Shown here: in pieces, positions 50,101-62,300 of the stretch | How positions within the stretch are numbered: position 1 is the stretch's first letter | How the letters are laid out: each line of letters starts with the position of its first letter | DNA from: Eonycteris spelaea | Taxonomy: Eukaryota > Chordata > Mammalia > Chiroptera > Pteropodidae | DNA: 64,000 bases | Direction of reading: 5' to 3' | Assembly (NCBI GenBank): GCA_003508835.1 | Contig: PUFA01000092.1 | Coordinates: 7,297,501-7,361,500, forward strand | Notes under the pieces: generated by a model | Told to the model about the DNA's origin: nothing | Databases searched by the model: none | The model's input: only the letters and a program-made list of their open reading frames with translations | Translations under genes and position numbers: made by a program

Positions 50101-53100
50101 ATTTAGGGGAGGGGTACAAACATTTAATTTGCAGCAAATGAACTTCCTTTACTGTTCCTACTTTTACATTAAAAATCCCTTTGGTACTTTGTTACAAATT
50201 AGTTATACAAGTTTAGACAGTAGTCCTATTATGTAGGGAAAATTTCCACTAGGTTGTCTTAACTTGGTAAAATACTGATAATACCTCTCATCTAACCGCC
50301 TTGAAAATGTATTTTGAAAAGAAAGATACAGAATCGAAACATACTGTTAATAAATCCTCTAGGCAAGGGTAGGCAAACTTTTCTGCAAAGATCCAGATAA
50401 TAAATGTTAGGCTTTGAGGGCCACATGGCTACATAAGGATTCAGTCTCTTTACCACCACCACCACCACCACCACTACATGTCAGCCTGTTTGCTAGACTC
50501 TTCCCTAGAGTGTTACAGTTTTATTGTTTTCCATTATTTAATACCCTTTGTTTCTCAGTAGATTCTTGGAAAATTAATTGCTGCCTAGTGGTTTCTAATG
50601 TTTCCTGTATTGACAGTCCAGAAAGTCAGCGTTAGCCAGTTGTTTATATTTTCTTCTATCAAACTCTTGATTTTGAAGGCAAAGCGATTTTGATCCAAAT
50701 TGGTAAGTGACTGTAACATATTAGCAGCAGAGCCAGGACCAAAACTTCTTTTCTGACTACATGTTCAATACTATTTTTATTATATTGTAATGCTATTATG
50801 CTGAACTTTTCTGTGACAGAATTTCTAAGCCCTACCGCATAGTCCAGGTATATTAAATAATGTTTTATTTAAAATTCCAGTATAGCAAAAATGATTTTGA
50901 CAGCTTCCTAAAGCTTTAAGAAGATTTGAAGTAGCCTGAGGACAAGTAGCAGGAGGGAAGGGAAAGTAGCTAACTTGAAGAAGCCATATTGAATTCTTCC
51001 CTTTTTCCTTTTTTTTAGGTACCTCTAAAACAGGGCAGAAGTCTTATGGATTGGATTCGACTGACCAAAAGTGGAAAAGACCTAACGGGATTAAAAGGCA
51101 GATTAATTGAGGTAACTGAAGAAGAACTTAAAAAGCACAACAGAAAAGATGATTGTTGGATATGCATAAGAGGTAGGTGGTATTTATTGTGTACTATAAA
51201 AAATTTTGGCTAGGCCTTCCCATTGAAATGCTATATAACTTCATGGTCCTGTAATTTGGTGATATGATTCACAATTAGATAATAAAAATGTACCTTATAT
51301 TGGGTGATAAGTTATATAATTCCAAATTTGGACTGTATTTCTGACTTATGTACCCATTTAAATAGCATCTCTATATGATATTCTCTTTGAAAGTAAACAG
51401 TTGTTTGCCAGCCAGTCTAATACCAAAGTAGTAAAATTATTCTGTAATACCTAGTTTATATAGAATAATGTTCCACCTTAATGCCTGGAAACAGAATTGG
51501 TTGGAAAGAAAATATCTCTGAGAATCTAAAGTAAATCACAATGTCTGCATTAAAGCCAAATGTTCAGTTATTTCTTGCAGCAATTTTTACTATTTAATAT
51601 ATATTTCATAGCAATATTAGTTACCTGTTATTTGTATTCCATAGCAAATTAGAAACTCCAAATTAGAAATGGGGGTATTGGAGAGAATGAGCAGAGAGAA
51701 AGAAGGGTAGCTGATAAGAGCAGACCTCATGGTGTCCAAAACCTGGCAGCTAGGAGGGAAACAAAACAGTAAAGGACAAGAAATAGAGTACAGTAGGTCT
51801 CTATTACAATGTCCTTGAGTCGTCCACACATGGTTAAATATGTTCACTATTCTTTGTTGGAAGTGTGTCATTTATTGTTATCATACAGTTATAAATTCAT
51901 CATTGTATTATTTTGGTTTGTCATCAGTTATCCTGATTACACTGTAACTTTTATGAGGGCAGGGACCATGTCAGTCTTACTGCTCTGTCCTTGGTGTCTA
52001 GCACATAGAGGTCATTAATATGTTTGTTGAATGAATGTTGCACTTATCATTTTTAAGAAGTTTGGTTTCTTAAAGAGGTGTGTGTTTTGTCAGAGTAGAT
52101 CGGTGATATGATAAATGGAAAGACACCAGTAGACACAAGTTAATTCCCTAGGAATACCCACAGTTCCGAAAACTAGGTTGCTTAAACCACAGAAGTTTAT
52201 TGGCTCACAGCTCCGGAGGCTGAAAGTCTGAATCAGGGTGCTGGTAGGGTTGGTTCCTTCTGAGGGTTTCGAAGAAGAAACTGTCCCATTCCTGATGTCT
52301 AGCTTCTGTTGGTCTGCTATCTTTGGAGTTGCTTGGCTTGTAGAAGTGTCTCTCTGATCTCTGCCTTTCTCTTCACATGGCTTCTCCCTGTATGCTAGTC
52401 TGTAGCCAGATTTCCTGTTTTTATAGGAACACCAGTCATATTGGAGTAAGGATTTACCCTACTTCGGTATGACCTCATCTAGTTACATCTGTAATGACTC
52501 TCTGTCCAAATAAGGTCACATTCTGAAGTACCTGGTGGTTAGGGTTTCAACATGAATTTTGGGGTATACGAATCAACCTGTAACTGACATAATTAGAGAG
52601 TGACTTTTTTTTTCACTGACAAAGGAGATAGATCTTCCAGCAGGTTATTAGATAACTTCTTCCAAGACAGAAGAACAGCTGCTTAACTCTCCAGAGTTTT
52701 TTAGAGGAATAGAACGATGAGTAGTGCCAACAACCTGGAATGAGGATTCTGCCATGCAAAACACTCTTTTTGTCATTTTATAGTGTCTTTAATACCCTCT
52801 TTGCCCTCCCTTCATGCTGCCTACCTGTTTAACAGGTGTAACTTGTACAAAATGACCTCTCCACTCTGCCTCAGTGTTTTATGCTAGATGGAGTGAAATG
52901 GGGGATGAGTTTCCCAGAATCATCTTTTGGCTGGCCAAGGCTACAGGCATGTCTGAGCTCTGTTTCTGCAGTAGGAAGCCACCTCTGCAGGAAACTTGCT
53001 TATGTGAATCCCTCATATCCTAGTGATATCAGATAAATGAGGCATTATTATAATACAGTCATACTTTATTATTCATTTGATGTACTGATGTAGATTAGGG

Positions 53101-53294
53101 ACTGATTTGCTATTTTTGGAAAGTAGTACACTCTGCTCCCCATTATGATATCTGCTGTACTGATTTGAATGCCTGGCACCTCTTCTGATAAAGTTGTTAA
53201 TTTAAAGATATATTTGTTAAAAGTTTCTGTTGGAGGATTTTCTCCACTCTATTAATAATATGGCTCTTTTTTTCCCTTTCAAAAGTAAAGTATG

Positions 53295-53334
<40 letters not shown>

Positions 53335-56300
53335 GGACAGGTCTGTTTTTTAGTTATTGTTTGCTTTGTTTTGTTTTTGGTTTTGTTTTTAGTTTTATCC
53401 GGAAACACTTATTTAATCTAGGCCCTACCCTTGGAGTTTCCACTTTAGTAGGAGAGGAAAAACGACTGACTGTTAGACAAGTCTGAGTGAAGTGCCATAA
53501 GAGGGCTATAAAGAAAGCGATATCAGATTGAAGGGAGGGAGACATGTTGGTTAGAAAAATCAGAGACACTTTTGTGGTAGAGATAAACCTTGAAATGGTG
53601 GACAGGATTCAACAGGAAATGAGGAGTTACATCCAATTAGAGGCAAAGGCCTAAACAGGGTACAGACACAGAAAAGCTTGAGCTATGTACTGGAGCTGAG
53701 GTTAACTATTGGAGAGTTATAAGAAGGAGGGACTAGAAAGATCAGATTGTGGAAGACTTTGAAAGCCTGGCTGAGAAATGTGTTTTTAATTTAGATGGCA
53801 TTGTGAACTATCACAGGTATTTGAATGTGGGGACAGTAGAATCAGAGTGTGCCTTAGAAAGATCAGTCTGGTGGTGGGACTAAATTATTGGTAATTTCTA
53901 ACACAATTCTAAATGAAAGTGAAAGAAACCGCATGACTAATAGTAATTGACTTTTTTTTCTTAGTTCTAATTTAAAATATTAATGATACCTTCTTGGACA
54001 TGGTTCCATATCCAAGCAGGTCTGCTTTGCACGCGAAAGATCCTAGGTTCACGTCCCAGTGGAGCCACGGTCCATGGTTTACAGCCATGCCACCCTGAAC
54101 AAGCCCGATGTCTGATTTTGGAAGCTAAGCAGGGTCAGGCCTGGTTAGTACTTGGAAGGGAGATCACCTAGGAAGACCAGATGCTGTGGGCATAAAAATA
54201 ATAAATAAAAAAAAAATAAAATATTAATGATACCTTCGTAAAGGGAGAATGAAGAATTTACTACTAATATATACATATAATAGTAAATTTTTCATTTTCT
54301 AAAAATTGCCTCATTTCTAGGTCAGGTCAAAATTTAGATGAATGGGCTGAGAGAGACACAAGATTCCTCTTCAAGAAACCTTAGAAAATATATACTGTGG
54401 GCTTATAACTCATATTTTTGGGACTATTTTCTCATTTCAAGTATATGGCAGTACTTCTGCTTCATGTTCAGGTGTGCTGAGTTGGATCATGTTCCTAAAA
54501 ATGATGTGAAAAGTTCTTGACTGGCAGCAGACTATAAAATGTATAAAATGTAAAATGTGGATATTGGCCTGGCATAATCTCTAAGGCAGGTAATATGGAG
54601 TTTCTAATTTGTTCACTTAATTCTCACCATTTTCTGTAAAGTATGTAATTTCTTTAATGCAGTAGAAGTTAATTGGAACATTGAGGGAATGGGAGATACT
54701 GTTTTTTCAAAAATTTTATTGAATTTACCATTAATTCATGCTTCTGTGATTTTTCCCTTATTGTTTTCTCCCTCTCTCAAGAACTAAAGGTGACTTACAA
54801 ACATATGAATCTTTGAGCAAATATCTAAATCACTCATCTGTAAGAGTTCTGTTGAGTCTATATTAGACTTTGTTTTTTCTGTAAGTATATTCTACTGTAG
54901 TATATAGTCAGTCAGTGAGGGTAATGATGTGCTAAATCCTGAAAGCATCAGTTGGCAGCATGGTGCAGCCTTTGATCTTAGGGTGAGGGAGAGTATGGCT
55001 GACTGATAGTCTATTTAAATAAATGGTATTCAGAAATAGTTGATTATAGTCAATAGACTAGTGGCCCTGTTATTAAAAATTTAGTGGGTTAAGTTCTCCA
55101 AATGGGATTGAATGGATTTCATTTATAATTTGAACATGCTTTGATTTCTCCTAATGCTGATTGTCGTATACTAATAAATTAAAGAGGTCTGATGTGACCC
55201 CTGAAAAAAGTGACTTTTAATGGGTCTGTATTTTTCATGTTTCATCTCTATTTTAAAAAATTGTGGTAAATTGATTCTAAGAAGTAGTATATAGCCCTAT
55301 TATATTTATATTACAGTTTCCCAATGTCTAGGTTCATTTACAGTAAACCTTTTTCAAATTTACTTGACGGTAGTGTTAAGTTTTTGTGAATACAGTTGAT
55401 CCTCATTATTTGTGAATTCCAAATTTGCAAATTTGTCTACTCACTAAATATAGTTGTAACCCCAAAATCCATAATTACAGTGTTTTCACTGTCATTCACA
55501 GACATACATAGTACAGTGAAAAATTTGTGTTGCCTGTTTCTAGCTGAAGTCACACGAGGTGATGCTCTGCCTTCTTGTTTCAGCATTCATACTGTAAATA
55601 GATGTCTTTTTTGCAGCCTATTTGAGGCCATTTTTTTCATATTTTGTGCTTTTGTTGGTGATTTTGTGATATAAAGTGGTCCCCAAGGATAGTGCTGAAG
55701 TGCTGTCATGAGAAGGCTGTAATATGCCTAGTGGAAGAAACACATGTTACATAAGCTTTCTTCAGGCATGCGTCATAGTGCTATTGGCTGTGAGTTCAGT
55801 GTTCATAAATCAGCAATACATATTAAATTAAGTGCCCTTAAACAGAAACACATTAAACACGGTTTTGTATTGATTGGTTCACTTTAACTAAGTTCCTAGT
55901 CATATAATTTTAATTTTTTAATTAAAACCACACATATAGCTCAGTATTTTTTATGAGGAATGTTTTCTGTTTTTAAATGTCTTAGCAGGTTGATGATATG
56001 TCAGACCTGTGCTAAGTGTTTAATTTTCACAACAAACCTATAAGGTGGGTATTCTACTTCACAGATGAGGGCACTGAAGCTTAGAGAATCCTTATTTTCC
56101 AAAAGAGGAAACTGAAGCTGAGGAAATATATCAGTGAGGACTCATTAATGTACCTGGCAGAAACTCCAGTCTAACCTGGTTTAAGTATAAAACAAAAGTT
56201 GATTAAAAATTAACAGCTGATTTGAGGTGAGGCTTGATGTCGGGGCTCAGATAGTGTCCTCAGGACATGCTTTTACATTTTTGGTGTCCCTTCTGGGATT

Positions 56301-59300
56301 GCTCCACCTTAGGACTAACTACAGCAGCATGATGATCACAGCAACTCTCCCCTTCATTATTTTCAGTTTCTATTCTCTTTACCTAATAATAGCTAAAATA
56401 AAAGTCTTGGAATTGGCTCTGATTAGCACAGTTTTGATCTTGTTCACATTGCTGTGACAATAAATCTGTTTAGATAGAAATAGTGTACATAAACACTTAA
56501 ACCTAGATCACAAGCTTCATCTTGTAGCCTCTTTAGGGCCAAACTGAAGCACACATAACTTAGAGTTGGGGAGGGCATGACCCTTTGAAGAAAAAGTGAT
56601 GCTGTTGCCCAAAGGGGAGTGGACGCTGGTACAGAAAACAATGCTTACCACAGAGAGTAAAGTGACTTGCTAAAGACATAGCAAATGAAAATAGAGCTAC
56701 TGTTTTAACCAACGTAGCCTGGTTCTAAGCCTTTATGCTTAAACTATTAAACTACATGGCTTCTGTTTTACCATATTCAGTTCTACATATAATCCTGGCT
56801 TAGCATCTGTGTGTTGCTTTGAGTGCCATATGTAAATTTGTTTATTAAGAAATTATCATCGGGTGCCTATTACTTGTAGCTCTTCTCTTGTGCTAATTAA
56901 CATTGTTAATTAACAATCACACAGGATATCTTTCTGAGACAGTTTTTGTTTTTAGTAATTTAATGAAACATAGCTTTTGCTTTTTTTGTGTGACTTTGTG
57001 TGTAGTTGTCATTCATATGAAATAGAAAAGATTGATTTTAACTTTTTTTTCTACCTTGGTTCATTTATTTAATCAGTATTTCTTGAGAGTCTAGTTTGTG
57101 TCATGTACTGTACCAGGTTCTGATGGTAAACGTGGGCATATAAAACAAGATGGCCCCTGCTCTGCTCTTATGTAATTTACAATCTGGAGGGGACCCATAC
57201 AGTGTTAATCAAGTCTGATGGATATTGTGGAGAGGTATACTGTGCCAAGTGAAGACTGCAGAAGTTTGAGCTGAGATGTGAAGGATGAGTGGGAGTTAAC
57301 TAGGCAAAGAGAAATGGGAACAATAGTCGAGGCTCCAGGAAAAAGCGTATGCAAAGGCTGGGTGGTGTGAGTCTGTGAGAGAAGGGGTTGAGGGAAGAAG
57401 AAAACACACATGCACGCTGTGCGTATAAGGAACATAAAGTTAGTGATATCTGTATTTTTTTCTTCTCTTTTTCTCATATCAGAAAGACATACTCCTTTCT
57501 AAAACACTCTCTTTTCTAAGTCTGGTCCCTTTATGTGCTTTTATCATCTCCATGCTCCTCTATGATGCTGGGCAGTTAGTTGCTTCTCCTACATTGTTTA
57601 ACATCCTCAGTTCTTTCCTTTCTTCCAATAGCTTCTTATTTTCTGCCTCCTCATCTTCAAAGACCTGACTTTGCTTTCTTCCTCTGGACCTTGTGTAGGA
57701 CCTCTATTAGAACATCTATAATATTTTTTAGCTACTTTTTATATTTCTATTTTCCTATTTAAATTGAATTTCAGTATATTAATAGAATGCTTCTCTCCCT
57801 ACCCTAAGCATACAGTACAAGGCATGACTCATGGCTAGTGGTCAAGAAATGTTCTTTGAATCAAGTATAGTACTTTAAAACCACATTATAGTAGTGATAT
57901 TTTAATGATTTCACAAAACAGTAACCAGTTGAGGGACTTTTATTTTGCTATTTCCAAATGATTGGTTCCTGGAGTTAGGGAGTATACCACTTCCTTAATC
58001 AGAAATTTTGTTATTTCTGGACAGTTTTATAACATATGTTAAAGGTCAGTTTTTCATTTTCGAGCCTCATTTTAGAATGTGAGCCATAGCCTTAAGGGAT
58101 CATATGTTCTCGTTCCTTTGTACAGTTTCGTATTTCCTTTTGCAGAGTTTGTATACCGTGGGGATTGGGTAAATATTGATTTAAGGGCCATTTTTGTCAT
58201 TAAATACTTTAAACTTTTTATTTTGAAAAAAGCTTCAGACTTACAAAGAAGTTGCAAGAGTGATGCAGTGAAGTCTATAAACCCTTTATCCGCCTGGATT
58301 CAATCATTGTTATCATCATTACATTTTAATTAATCCATTTTATCTACACTATTAACGTATTTTATACCTCTGTCTTCATTTTAATGGTCTAAGTTTATGA
58401 TATACATTTTCAACTTATCACAGTCTATCTTCAAATAATATTATACCATTTTACATGTAGTATAAGAACCTTATACTTCTGTTTCTCCTTTGCCTTGTGC
58501 TATTATCATTACTTATTTACATCTACGTATGCTATAAACCCCACAATATGTTGTTATTTTTGCCTTAGGCCAAGGGTCCTACAGACCCGTACCAGTTCAG
58601 GGCTGATTAGGAACTGGACTGCGCAGCAGGAGGTGAGCAGTGGGCGAGCCAGCAAAGCTTCATCTGTATTTGCAGCTGCTCCCCAGTGCTAATAACTTCA
58701 CCGCCTCATCTCCGCTTCAGATCATCAGGCATTAGATTCTCATAGTAGCACTGGTGCCTGGTGCCAAAAAGATTGGGGACCGCTGCTTTAGGCAGTCACT
58801 TATCTTTTAAAGAGATAAAGATAAAAAATTCATCTTGTATATTTATCCACATTTTTGCCATTTTCAGTGCTTGTTATTTCTTTCTGTTGACTAAAATTTC
58901 TCCTGAACTTACTTTAACATTTCTTATAAGTGCAGCTCTATTGGTAGTAAGTTCTCTTAGCTTCCGTTTGTCTGAAAACATCTTTCTTGCCTTCATTTTA
59001 AAGATATATTGTTGGGTATACAATCAAGGTTGACAGGTTCTTTTTCTGAGTGCTTTAAAAATGTCATTTAATTTTCTAGTTTGCATAGATGAGAACTCTG
59101 CTCTCATTCTTAACTTTTTTATAGGATGTAAGGTTTCTTTTCTGACTGCCTTTGAGCTTTTATCTTTGGTCTTCAGCAGTTTGACTATGATGTAGTTTTC
59201 CCGTTTTTTTGGCTCGGAGTTTTATAAGTTAAATGCTGGAAAGTTTCTGGCCGTTATCTCCTCAAGTATTTCTTATACTTTTTTCTGTTTTCTTCTTCTG

Positions 59301-62300
59301 TGATTTCAGTTGCATATACATTAGACTCTGTTGTCACAGCTCTCAGATGCACCTTTCAACTTTTTCACTCATTTTTTTCTCTTTGTATTTCAGTTTGATA
59401 ATTTTTTTGACTTTCCTTCAGCTTTACAAATTTTCTCATCTGTTGTGTCTAGTCTGCTGATAAGCCCATCAAAATAATTTTTCATTCGGATATAATGTTT
59501 TTTATTTTTAGTGTTTTCTTAGACTCCTATTTTTTTTCCCTGCTGAAATTTCTTACCTTTGAAGTGTCATCCACATTTCCTACTAGGTCTTTTAAGATAT
59601 TATAGTTATTTTAACATCCCTGTCTGATAATTCCAACATATGCATCATCCCTAAGTCTGGTTGTATTGCTCTTTTTCTTTCTTGACAGTGGGTTATCTTT
59701 TTGAAAAATATGTTTTATAACTTTTGATTGAATGTCACACATTGCATGTAGATGAACAGTAGAACCTGAACTCATTAAGAGGTATACTTTTTCTGGCAAA
59801 CAATTAGGTTAAGTTAGTCTAGTTAGTTGTTGATCTGAGTTTGATGTTTGTTGTTGCTATTGACACCATCAGTGTACCACAGACTTCAGATTCCTCTAAC
59901 AGTGGGTTACTGCTACCTTGTTTTTAGTGTGGGTCCTATAGTGCTGAAGGATTTTTCTCATTATTCCTGTTCCAGTCTTAGCTGACAGCTTGCCCTACAT
60001 ACTTGTGTAGGGTCTCTCTTCATGTTCATGCTCTTCTCCCAGTGGCAGACTATTCTTGCATGTTACTTGGTGCAAGACTTGTGGGTAGGGGCAGAAGGGG
60101 TTTTGCAGTTTTCATATTTCAGCCTCTTATCTTAGGCAAGTCTTGTGCACCTGAGCCTTAGGGGCTGAGTTTCTCAGTCACTTTCTGTCACTTCCCTGAT
60201 GGCAATATTCTCTGCCTCCTACTCAATGTAGGATCTAGAATGCTAGAATGCAGACAGCTTTATTGCCTTATTCTCCTGTTCCCCCACTCCCCATTACAGC
60301 TTTGTCTTTCATCAGTAAAGAAGGAAGAGCAGGACTGGGCTGAGGGTGTAGGATATGAGCAATTTCCTGCCCCTCTTCCAGTACAGGAAGAGCTCTGTTT
60401 TGTTATCAGCACAGAATCTGGCATGAGTGGGCCTTCTGTCCCTTTTGCAGTGTTTAGCTTGCATTTGCCTAGTGTCAGTACAGAGTAAAAGAGGTATGTT
60501 TCCTACCCTTTCCAGCAGCCACTGATATCAGTGCAGACTTGAGGGTGAGAGTCTTTAATTTCCTTTTCAAGCACCAGACATCTTGTGCCACATGTCAGGG
60601 TTCAGTCTGGGTGAATTTCTTGTTCCTACGCCAGCAGTAGCTGATGACCACCTTGTATTCATGCAGGCCAAAAGTGTAGATGGACTTTTGTCCGTACTCC
60701 TGCTCTACCTCCACATATTGGAGCAGGTATTCACATCTGTACCACCAGGGGCCTGTGCCCTGCTCACTGTTTCTCGTGAGCATCTCCTTAGGTGAAAACT
60801 TTGAAGAAAGAATTGGTGAGTGGCTGCAGAATCCCCTGTGTCTGAGGCTCTCAAGGTTCTAAATTGGCAGTAGTGCACACTTGGCTTTAAAGAGTTTGTT
60901 AAAAGTTTACCTGTTTTATAGTAATCTTTCTTTTTTCTATGGTCTGGCAAATGTGAAATAATTCACGTGTCCTGTCTACTCAGAGGGGCTTGTTACCCTT
61001 TGGAATTTAGATTATTGTTTGCCTTAAGACCTCACGTTACTGATGGGCTCGAAAACATAATTTTTATGGATTATCTGACGTTTTATTAAGGGTAGAAGCA
61101 ATATTTCCTGTAGCTTTCTACCTCTTAAATTCATCAATATATCTTAACCTTTGAAGCTGACTTGTTTTGGAAAACAGGAAATAATTCAAAGCATATAAGG
61201 ACATATTTGGCTTTTTTCCTGCAAGTAAGTAATGGCAAGACATTTAAATGCTGTTAGCTATAATTGGTAGACCTAAGGCACAGACAGACAGAGGGAAATG
61301 ATCTCCTGGAATAGGAAAGAGATAGAGGAAAGTAGGAAAACTGATCCTTTAGCAAGAGGGTATCTTGTTTAGTTTTTATATAACTTCTAAATGCAATTTA
61401 AAAATGGTAAATGTGGCTACTGCTAATGATGTTTGGTCATTATTCTCCTTAAGAGGAGTTTGTGAATTTTTTTCAAAATACACAGTATAACTGATTGCTC
61501 AGAATGTTGGTTAATTTTTAATGCTTTTACTGGTCAATTTCCATTCAGTTAAATGTCAGGACTGTTTTTCCTAATACTAATAATGTTACATAAGATGATC
61601 TTTGATGATTATGCCCAGTTAACTTTCTGAAGTGCTTTAGAGGCCTTTATTACATTCTGTTTTAATTTTCCTGTGTAAATCGAGGCACTCAAGAGTAGAT
61701 TTTTGTAGCTCTTTTGTAAATTGAACTGACCATCATTAAAGTTGTTTTGCTACAGTTAGAAGCTCTAAAAGCCAGAAGATAAAATGAAATGAAATTCTGA
61801 AAAAATATTTGTTTAAACCAGAAGCAGTCAGAGAAATAGAGGAACAGAAACACAGATAGAAAATTTTGGGGTGGTGGGTGGGGGCTGGGGAAGAAAATGC
61901 AGGACTGGCCTGGAGACTAATTAAATGATAGCTCTAAATTCAGCCACATCAGTGTTTAAGTGTAAATGGACCATCATTCTAATTGAGAGAGGTTGTGTGT
62001 ATCAAGACTTTATCTGTATGATATCTATAAGAGATATACTTTAAATATAAAGACATAGTTTAAAAGTAAATGTATAGGAAAAAAGTATACTATCTAAACA
62101 AAGTATAATAAGGTTGAAATATATTAATATCAGGTAAAAAATATTACCATACAAAGAGAAAGAATCTTACTAGAGATAAAGATATTTCGTAATGTTAAAA
62201 GGGTTAATTAATTAGGAACATTGTTTATACCTGATAAAGTTTCAAAATATATGAAATAAGCATTAATAGAATTGAAAGATATAATTAAAAATCTGCAATC

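Noticed and set aside
53994..54070. A tRNA gene
   Set aside because: Only a B box is clear; no cloverleaf can be formed and it continues directly into the 5S-like body.
54077..54192. A 5S rRNA gene
   Set aside because: It is fused to a tRNA-like head, diverged from 5S in several places, has an A-rich tail and target-site duplications, so it is a SINE body.
58130..58180. A splice-like 'cttttgcag' followed by EFVYRGDW, similar to the expected CYB5R4 exon 3 (GFVYNV)
   Set aside because: Only FVY matches; the HPGG-containing continuation is missing and the next bases run into repeat sequence.
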